Assembly (NCBI GenBank): GCA_002361595.1
Contig: DETJ01000053.1
Span: 1-25,925, forward strand
Length of the DNA stretch: 25,925 bases
Reading direction: 5' to 3'
Origin: Patescibacteria group bacterium UBA3291
GTDB lineage: Bacteria > Patescibacteriota > Gracilibacteria > Absconditabacterales > Absconditicoccaceae
Under the pieces are notes generated by a model. It searched no databases. It was not told the origin of the DNA and worked only from the letters and a program-made list of their open reading frames with translations. Every line of letters begins with the position of its first letter. Position 1 is the stretch's first letter. This document shows, piece by piece, positions 19,914-25,925 of this stretch. A program made the translations under genes and the position numbers.

Positions 19914-20007
19914 AGAAAAAGTTTGAGGTGTTCGCACCAACTCGGACTTGATCTGGAATCAAACTTTTTCTTTAGAAGATATTGACTGCCATTTGGTAGT
20001 TTTTTTT
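19914..20007 (+). ncRNA. Structured small non-coding RNA, unknown family
   Basis: About 94 bases between a good promoter and a terminator with no coding frame. A perfect 13-bp stem AGAAAAAGTTTGA (19914-19926)/TCAAACTTTTTCT (19959-19971) encloses a UUCG-capped hairpin, GGTG-TTCG-CACC (19927-19938), and a 20-base segment that looks single-stranded. A terminator ACTGCC-ATTT-GGTAGT with seven T (19985-20007) ends it. I do not recognise an Rfam family. It could be a regulatory RNA, an RNA antitoxin for the preceding protein, or a phage-encoded decoy. These roles are speculation. Confidence 0.7.
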
Positions 20008-20067
20008 ATCAAAAATTTTTCAAAAAAATAATTTAATAATTGTTATATAGTTAAACCTCTAATATCT

Positions 20068-20124
20068 AAAACTATTCAAATTGGAGTGAAATTAAGGAGA
20101 AAATTAAACCTTTCTCCTTTTTTT
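20068..20124 (+). repeat. Intergenic repeat copy 2 with terminator
   Basis: AAAACTATTCAAATTGGAGT (20068-20087) is identical to the copy at 9308. It is followed by terminator AAGGAGAAA (20094-20102)/TTTCTCCTT (20111-20119) with a T-run. Copy 3 is similar here, and both are followed by a TAGTTTTATA stretch that could hold the -10 box of the next tail operon. Confidence 0.8.
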
Positions 20125-20162
20125 ATTAAAACAAAAATAGTTTTATAATTAATCCTATCATC

Positions 20163-20450
20163 ATGAAATTCTGAGATTTAGAAATTACTTTTATTGAAAA
20201 ATTCACTGTTAGAATCTTTCAAGAAATCAGCAAATTAAATGAAAAATTTAATTCATGAGAAATTGATTCTACCACTCTAACTAATGAATTATTCAAGCTC
20301 TTGATTCTATCCGTTAATTGAGAAACTGATAAAGAGAAAATAATAAATCTGATCTTAGATATGGAATCAATTGAAGACTATTCAAAACTTAATGAAGAAA
20401 TAGCAAAAAGAATAAATGATTCAGTCAATAACTTAAAAAAAAAGAATTAG
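20163..20450 (+). CDS. Tail assembly chaperone, short form (gpG-like, code 25)
   Basis: A 95-residue helical protein placed just before the tape measure. It ends with TAG at 20448-20450 after the A-run at 20435-20443. Siphophage chaperones of this type coat the tape measure during tail assembly. Seen together with the overlapping -1 frame it fits the lambda G/GT arrangement. Confidence 0.82.
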
Positions 20451-20623
20451 AGTATGAGTACTCTAAGATTTTTAAGCATATGTGATGAACAAATAATACA
20501 GAAATATTAGCCGTAGAAGTGATGAAATATATGTGATGGTCTTATGATGATTATCTGAATACTCCTTATGATTTAATTCAAGCTATCCTGATTAGAATGG
20601 ATTTAGAATCTAAAATTAAATAA
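20163..20623 (+). CDS. Tail assembly chaperone, frameshifted form (gpGT-like, code 25)
   Basis: Predicted product of programmed -1 frameshifting. The slippery heptamer A-AAA-AAG sits at 20438-20444, near the end of the short form. After slipping, translation continues GAA TTA GAG and on as ELEYEYSKIFKHMGG to a TAA at 20621-20623, giving about 153 residues. The -1 frame is open for 60 codons and contains TGA glycines, and its stop overlaps the tape measure start (TAATG). Both properties match G/GT-type chaperones. The shift itself is inferred. Confidence 0.78.
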
Positions 20624-22410
20624 TGGCAAAAAAGAATGAAATCGAAGTCTTAATTAACGCTACTGATAATGCATCAAAGGAATTTGATAAAGTTTCTAAA
20701 AATACAAAAAAATTATCTGATAGTTTTAAGGATGTTAAGAAATATTCATGAATTGCTACTACTGCTCTTGTTTGATTATGATCTGTAATGGTAAAACAGG
20801 CAACTGATGTTGAACCTGTTAAAATGGCTTTTGAAAATCTAACTAAAACCGTATGAGAAAGTTCAACTGAGATGCTAAATTCATTAAAAACAGCATCTAA
20901 ATGAGCCGTTTCTGAATATGATTTAATGTTATCAGCCAACAGAGCCTTGAAATTATGAGTTACAAAAAATACGGATGATATGACCGATCTCATGAAAATT
21001 GCAAGGCTTTATGGTCAGCAAATGGGACAAGATGTAACGCAATCTTTTAATGATATTGTTACATGACTTTGAAGATGAAGCCCCATGATTCTAGATAATC
21101 TTTGAATTATCATTGATTCAGAAAAAGCTTATGAAGATTACGCAAAACAATTATGAAAAACTAAAAATGAATTAACCAAACAAGAAAAAACTCAGGCTTT
21201 AGTTAATGCTACATTAGTTGAATGAAGAAAAGCATTAGATGAATTCTGAGAACCTGCTCAAACTATGGCAGAAAGATTTGCTGAATTAAAAAATACATTT
21301 GCTGATACTGCTACAAAGATTTGAGAAGCTTTATTACCTGTAGTTCAAAAGCTTTTAGAAACTATCCAACCGATAATTAATAGAGTTGCTGATTGGATTA
21401 AAGCAAATCCTGAATTAGCATCAAAAATATTGTTGGTTACTACAGCTATAACATGATTAATATTTGTTATTTCATGATTAGCATCTGCTATACCTGCTAT
21501 TACTACTGCTATTAGTGTGATGACTGGTCCTATTTGATTAGTTATAGCAGCAATTACTGCTTTATGAGTTGCTTATGCTACTAATTTTTGATGATTTAGG
21601 GATTTTGTTAATGAGACATGGCAACTGATACAACCTGTTTTAATTGAGTTAAAGGATGCTTTTGTGGAATGTTTTTGAGAAATATGGGAATCAATTAAAG
21701 AAGTTTATACTCAATTAGAACCTATTCTGATTCCTATTTGGGAATTCTTTAAAGAAGCTGTTAAGTGGACTTTATTATTCGTTGTAGAATTAGTTAAAAG
21801 TAGTTTTCAAGCTATCTGAGATTATGTTAGATGAGTAACATTAGTTTTTAATGAAGTTATTGATTTTTTTAAAAATGTTTTCTCATGAAATTGGAAATGA
21901 GCTTTAGAGAATCTGAATAACATAACAGCCGTTTGGGTAGATACTCTAATCAATATTTTCTGAGATTTCTGAATAGATTTACCTGCTATATTTGAAACTC
22001 TAAAAACAACTATAACTAATATTCGAGATAATCTATTTTCTTGATTAAAAAATATCTGTTCTAGTGCCGTGAATCGAATTTCTGATAAAGTTCAAAAAGT
22101 ATGGGATAAGATTCAGGCTGCTAAAGATGCTATAGCATCTCTTTGGTGATGATGAAGTAGTTGATGAAGAGCTAGTTGATGAACTGTTCTTGCTGGTCAA
22201 ACTTATAGAGTAAATGAGATTCATTGAGAATACTTTACTCCTGCTGTTAATTGAAGGATTGATAATAAACCTAATATTACTCCTAATGTTAATATTAACT
22301 TTACTTGAGATATTAATGCTAATTCAGAAAAAGATCTAATCAATTTGGAAGATATGATAAAAGAGGTAATGATTGATACTTATAAAAATTTACTCTTATG
22401 AACATATTAA
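20623..22410 (+). CDS. Tail tape measure protein (code 25)
   Basis: A 595-residue tape measure protein. The N-terminal region is helical (VLINATDNASKEFDKVSKNTKKLSDSF), followed by the TP901-type domain (VEPVKMAFENLTKTVGESSTEML and onward to DIVTGLGRGSPMILDNLGI). Hydrophobic segments at about residues 268-320 (LLVTTAITGLIFVISG, then GLVIAAITALGVAYA) could span a membrane at DNA ejection. A Gly/Ser-rich hinge (LWGGGSSGGRASGG) sits near 506-520. The short length implies a short tail. The start overlaps the chaperone stop. Confidence 0.92.
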
Positions 22411-22496
22411 AATCTCAAAAAAATTTTAAGGTTGATTTAGAAATTGAAAACAGTATTTTAGGACTCGCTAAACAAAAAAATAAAAACAGAAAATAA
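22398..22496 (+). CDS. Very small protein after the tape measure, doubtful
   Basis: A 32-residue frame starting inside the tape measure end (13-base overlap) and ending at TAA inside the start of cargo leader 3. The peptide (MNILKSQKNFKVDLEIENSI then a Lys/Asn-rich tail) may be a truncated gene whose 3' part was replaced when the cargo unit was inserted. It could also be a chance frame. Confidence 0.35.
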   Translation: MNILKSQKNFKVDLEIENSILGLAKQKNKNRK

Positions 22497-22661
22497 TTCT
22501 CTTTAAAAGAGAATGAAATCCGAAGTGTGATGACTTCGTTACTCAACATCCGAAGAGAAGAAACTTCGTTAAAAAACGGCTAGTAGTAAGGTACTAGAAA
22601 ACTCTCCGAAATCTTCCTTACAAAGATTAGGAATCAACAAAACAAAAAATTAAACAAATTT
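22484..22661 (+). promoter_or_regulatory. Cargo leader copy 3: structured 5' region with hairpins and pseudoknot
   Basis: Nearly identical to copy 1 at 7421. The opening hairpin is ATTCTC/GAGAAT. Hairpin 1 is CGAAGT (22521-22526)/ACTTCG. Hairpin 3 is CTAGTA (22580-22585)/TACTAG (22592-22597) with loop GTAAGG, complementary to CCTTAC at 22616-22621. No Shine-Dalgarno precedes the ATG at 22662. Confidence 0.75.
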
Positions 22662-23168
22662 ATGAACAAAATTGGAAAGTTTTTCTGTTCAATGATCGCA
22701 ATGATCATGATGGTGGCTGTAGGAAGTGTCTTCACTTCATGTAGTAACGACGATCATTTATTGATTGAGGATACCTCACAAGAAGGGAAATTACCTAGTA
22801 CAAAAGACTCGTTAAGTGTGGTTACAAGGGGTACATATGGAACTTATATTTATCCAACATGGAATGCAAGTGGTCTTGGAGATGAAAACACTTATTACAT
22901 ACCTAGCAATGCCACCTATGTCAGAGTTATGGCTACGAAAAACACAACATCAGTAACTCAACCTGTTATTAAGTATTCTTGGGATGGAGGTTATGATGAT
23001 GCCACTGATGTAATTCATCTTAATTCTTCTCCTGGCGTAGCTACACAAAAAGTTTTTTATAGGATTAACGGTGAAATAGAATCTAGTACACTATATTTGA
23101 CACAAATATATGAGGGAGAAAATATAGGAGCAATAGAATCTATTGTCACGGTATCTTATGGGTATTAA
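22662..23168 (+). CDS. Bacteroidota-type surface lipoprotein, cargo 3 (standard-code gene), unknown function
   Basis: A 168-residue predicted lipoprotein. The signal peptide is nearly the same as in cargo 1, down to nucleotide level (FSMIAMIM then VAVGSVFTSC, here CSMIAMIM), with lipid Cys27, export-type residues SNDDH, and Thr-Arg at 55-56. After that the sequence is unrelated to cargo 1 and 2. The mature part is beta-rich (YVRVMATKNTTSVTQPVIKY, then STLYLTQIYEGENIG), possibly an Ig-like fold; no family is recognised. Glycines are all GGN. It stops at TAA and is followed by its own terminator. Confidence 0.85.
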   Translation: MNKIGKFFCSMIAMIMMVAVGSVFTSCSNDDHLLIEDTSQEGKLPSTKDSLSVVTRGTYGTYIYPTWNASGLGDENTYYIPSNATYVRVMATKNTTSVTQPVIKYSWDGGYDDATDVIHLNSSPGVATQKVFYRINGEIESSTLYLTQIYEGENIGAIESIVTVSYGY

Positions 23169-23186
23169 AGTCAGTAATCTTTGTAA

Positions 23187-23206
23187 TGGGGGATTTTATT
23201 CCCCCA
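23187..23206 (+). terminator. Terminator of cargo gene 3
   Basis: TGGGGGA (23187-23193), loop TTTTAT, TCCCCCA (23200-23206), then TTTTTA: a strong intrinsic terminator. Confidence 0.85.
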
Positions 23207-23319
23207 TTTTTAATTTTCTATTTTTTCATTTTATTATATTAAATACCTTATTTAATACTTGAATTGATGAATAAAATAACTAATTAGTAATTAATTATTA
23301 TTTTATTTTGCTAATACAA

Positions 23320-23880
23320 ATGGAGAAACTAAAAAATATACTTATTTACATATTGGCTTTTATATGAGCTTTTCTCCTAATATGTATGATTGTGGAACCA
23401 TATTATATAAAAGAACTTTACACATATCTTTCTATTCGCATTACAGCTTCAGATATAACTCAGTTTGACAATATAAAACTAGATAATAGCTCATGAAGTG
23501 AATATATTGTAAATAAATGAACAAATAGGTTTTTTATAAAAAACAATAATCCAACTATATATGTTAACAACTCATGATTGAGTTGAGAAATAGAAATATA
23601 CGCTTACTCATCAAAGTTTAATTCCATAATATCTCCTTTGCCTGAATTACCTATTTGACGCCTATTCTTTAAAAATAGTGATAATAATTTTTGTATTGTA
23701 ATAAAACCTATTGTTATTGGTTGAATATCTAGAGAACCGGATTATAATTTGTGAGATGAAAAAGAGAAATGATGTATAATCGTCACACAAAGTAATTTAC
23801 CAATAAATAAATATTACGATTGATTCTTTGTCGCTTTTATATCATCTTGAAGTTGAGTGATTAATGTTACATTAAACTAG
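23320..23880 (+). CDS. Membrane-anchored protein of cargo island 3, unknown (code 25)
   Basis: A 186-residue protein with one N-terminal transmembrane helix at about residues 7-25 (ILIYILAFIGAFLLICMIV) followed by a beta-rich domain that would face outward. TGA glycines appear throughout, including within the helix. There is no lipobox and no recognised family. It lies between the cargo 3 terminator and the third 20-base repeat, in the same relative place as the exported genes at 8389 and 18412. Confidence 0.78.
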
Positions 23881-23913
23881 TTATATTAAATTTTAAACCA
23901 AATTATTTGATCA

Positions 23914-23971
23914 AAAACTATCCAAATTGGAGTGAATTGATACTAAAGACTTCTACTTTCACTCCTTTTTT
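23914..23971 (+). repeat. Intergenic repeat copy 3 with terminator
   Basis: AAAACTATCCAAATTGGAGT (23914-23933) differs from the other two copies by one base. GGAGTGA (23929-23935) pairs with TCACTCC (23959-23965), followed by six T. It closes cargo island 3 before the Dit-like gene. Confidence 0.8.
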
Positions 23972-24007
23972 ATTAAATAGAAATTAGTTTTATACTAAAA
24001 TTATTTT

Positions 24008-24838
24008 ATGTATAACAGCTTTCTATTTAATACAACATTATACTGATCCTTAGCTAATCTTTCATGAGGAGGCTGAGGAGATGTAAGCTTTAAGATTATT
24101 GCATTCAATAACTATGATTTTTCTGATATCATTATATCTAATATCCCAGATGATTACGAATGAATCTCATTAAATATTCAACCATATGAATTATCTTCAC
24201 ATGGGCAAGGTTTATGAAATCGATTAATTAAGAATAAATCATTAAAAATTGAAGGACGAATTATGGCAGAAAACCAAGTTCTCCTTGAGAGTAAAATAAA
24301 CAAAATAAAATCTAAACTCCTTCAGTGAGAATCTTTATTGTATGTAAAAAGAGCTTCTGAAATTTTACAAACCAAAGCGGTTGTAAGCGGTATTTCTATT
24401 CCTAGAGAAAATCGAACAATTAATACCGTTTCTATATCGATAACATTCAGCATTTTAGATCCTTTTATGTACAGCTTAGAAAAGCATGAATTAGCTTATT
24501 ACTGAATTAGTTGAAACTTCTATACATCGATATTCTATGAAACTGGAAGCCATCAAGCTAATCCTGTTATTTTCGTAATGTTTGGTAATTGAACTAATGC
24601 TAATAATGTTCAAGTAACCATATGAGAAAAGATAGTAAAGATAAATGAATCAGTTGTTCCTTGAGATATTCTTTCAATAGATTGAGAAAAATTAGATGTA
24701 GCTAAGAATTGAAGTTATTGAATAGATTGGGTTTGAGAATTCTGAGAACTCAATTTCTGAGAAAATCCAATAGAGATAAAGCCTAATTGAAATGCTAATT
24801 ATTCCGTTTTTATCCAATATAGAGATACATATGTTTAA
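24008..24838 (+). CDS. Distal tail protein, Dit-like (code 25)
   Basis: A 276-residue protein directly after the tape measure region. The N-terminal half has the pattern of siphovirus distal tail proteins: SFLFNTTLYGSLANLSGGGG, then LIKNKSLKIEGRIMAENQVLLESKINKIKSKLLQGESLLYV, a VSISITFSILDPFMYSLE segment, and a C-terminal galectin-like half (NPVIFVMFGNGTNANNVQVTIG). These form the hub at the tail tip. It overlaps the next gene. Confidence 0.82.
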
Positions 24839-25778
24839 TATCAAAGTTTATGATAGAAATTGAGCCTTTATCCAAACTCTTAATGAGAAAGAAATTTCCT
24901 GTAATTATAACTTTTCATGAAGTGTAAACTGAGGATATTCTTCTCTTAGTTTTGAATATTATGGATCTTTTCAATTAGAGCATAAACAAAGAATTAAAAT
25001 TTATAAGAAAACTAAAGCTATCTATCAATGATTTATAACAGGAATTACTTTAAAAGAAGATAAATGATGAAAAAGGCAGATTATAAAATGTAATTGATTA
25101 TTAGGATTATTAGCTTTTACTCCTTATCAAGATTGAGAATTAAATATTAATCCAGGAGTATTTATTAGAAATCTGTTTTACTGATTATGATTTGATACTT
25201 CAGAAATTAGAGATTATCCATTATCTATCAGTATAGAAAGTAATTGAAAAACAACATTATCATTACTTCAAGAAATCCTAAATCAGACTTTAGATTATGC
25301 TTTCTTTATAGATGCAGAAAATAAAGTACGATTTACTCCTTATGAGAATCATCATTTACTAACCTATAATGATGACTGTTATAACATAGATCTATCTGAA
25401 GATTCTACTAATTACTTCAATTCAATTACTTTAAAATATGATTGATGAGAAGTAACATGAAGCAATTCAGAATGAGTGGCTAAATATTGAGTTAATCAGT
25501 TATTAGTTGAAGAATCTGATATTAAAGATGCTACTACTGCTACTTTAAGATTAAACTCATTACTCAAAGAAAAAGATATAGTTAGGAATTATAAGGTTTC
25601 AGTTAATTCAAACTATGATTATTTTGATATTAAACCATGAGACTTAGTAAGTGTAAGAAATACTAATCGAATAATAGAAAATAAGCCAGTTAAAAAGGTT
25701 CAATATTCTAAAGATACTGCTCAAATAATTCTAGATTCTTATCAGTCTCTAGAAAGTTTTATCATTAATTCTAAATAG
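24831..25778 (+). CDS. Tail-associated hub protein, Tal/gp37-like (code 25)
   Basis: A 315-residue protein after the Dit-like gene. Early strands (FNIKVYDRNGAFIQTLNEKEISCNYNFSGSVNGG), a RIKIYKKTKAIYQGFITGI strand pair and GLLGLLAFTPYQDGELNINPG match the N-terminal hub fold shared by Tal and gp27-like proteins, which close the tube and carry fibres. I see no added lytic domain. Confidence 0.75.
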
Positions 25779-25780
25779 CC

Positions 25781-25925
25781 ATGTATAACGTAAAAGACAA
25801 TGCTGAAGCTAAACTTCAAGTTTGATTATCTTCTTTAGCAACTACTCTAGTAGTTGAAATGTGAACAGGAATGATATTCCCTGCCCCACCTTTTGTAGCA
25901 GTTCTAAATAGAAGAGATTCAGATT
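25781..25925 (+). CDS. Tail fibre or baseplate protein, N-terminal part, cut by window end (code 25)
   Basis: The first 48 residues are present, with no stop before the window ends. The pattern VGLSSLATTLVVEMGTGMIFPAPPFVAVLNRRDSD is typical of the N-terminal attachment domain of siphophage fibre or upper-baseplate proteins that follow the hub gene. Length and receptor-binding part are unknown. Confidence 0.65.

Noticed and set aside
20616..20993. Minus-strand frame of 125 residues
   Set aside because: It is antisense to the tape measure gene, which is well supported by domain pattern and position; no leader or motif supports the reverse frame.
7421..22661. Leader repeats as insertion sequence ends or CRISPR repeats
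   Set aside because: There is no transposase, no matching inverted ends on the 3' side, no target duplication visible and no spacer pattern. The covarying hairpins fit an RNA leader better.
7421..23206. The three cassettes as contaminating Bacteroidota DNA joined by mis-assembly
   Set aside because: Not fully excluded, but three insertions in both orientations, each with clean gene-leader-terminator limits and a paired native exported gene, are hard to get by chance mis-joining. Read mapping would settle it.
486..25925. TGA = tryptophan (code 4) as an alternative reading
   Set aside because: TGA falls at conserved glycines (Walker A, GHGR, GMR), and TGG supplies tryptophan at expected sites such as WTALDERTC in the MuF domain.

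Overview
The window is most simply read as the left end of a prophage in an AT-rich bacterium of the Patescibacteria/CPR group that uses genetic code 25 (Absconditabacteria/SR1 or Gracilibacteria), where UGA codes for glycine. Read with the standard code the region looks almost empty of genes. Read with TGA = Gly, almost every base from 486 to the end falls into long, tightly packed genes. The reassigned codon sits at invariant glycines: the terminase Walker A loop, the ParB GHGR motif, methyltransferase motif I and the tyrosine recombinase T-G-M-R box. TGG is kept for tryptophan, which excludes TGA = Trp.

Layout. At 23-96 there is a host tRNA-Gly(UCC), and at 158-199 the 3' part only of a second tRNA (probably Phe), read as attL. 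A minus-strand tyrosine integrase (486-1448) lies beside it. A short, poorly understood control region (1449-2245) follows. Next come a DNA-modification/ParB cluster (ParB-like, 5-cytosine methyltransferase, radical SAM protein, second ParB-like; 2246-5188) and small and large terminase (5191-7097). The rest is a siphovirus-type structural module in an unusual order: tail tube protein (9407), S78 prohead protease, HK97-type capsid, connectors and tail terminator, portal fused to MuF (15068-16963), tail chaperones with a -1 frameshift, tape measure, Dit-like, Tal-like, and the start of a tail fibre or baseplate gene cut off by the window edge.

The unusual part is three cargo islands that interrupt the structural module, at about 7343-9346, 16979-20124 and 22484-23971. 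Each holds (i) a gene written in the standard code, with GGN glycines and no in-frame TGA glycine, encoding a Bacteroidota-style lipoprotein: signal peptide, lipid Cys at residue 27, acidic export signal, and a Thr-Arg motif at residues 52-57. One of the three is a surface-type M23 peptidoglycan endopeptidase, and it ends in a TGA stop that this host should read as glycine. Each also holds (ii) a neighbouring exported or membrane protein gene written in code 25, and (iii) a repeated 20-base element (AAAACTATTCAAATTGGAGT) leading into a terminator, after which the next phage operon starts. The three lipoprotein genes share a leader of about 170 bases that folds into several hairpins. Its third hairpin has a loop that can pair with a downstream segment, and this pairing is kept by compensatory changes in the most divergent copy, which indicates a conserved RNA pseudoknot. 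The middle island also encodes a small toxin-like protein and a separate, strongly structured small RNA with its own promoter and terminator.

Inference: the prophage has repeatedly captured, or duplicated and diversified, lipoprotein genes of Bacteroidota origin. Because code-25 bacteria live attached to or prey on other bacteria, these genes may act at the interface with a Bacteroidota partner. That interpretation is untested. Mis-assembly is the main alternative, although three separate junctions and a shared leader in two orientations argue against it.
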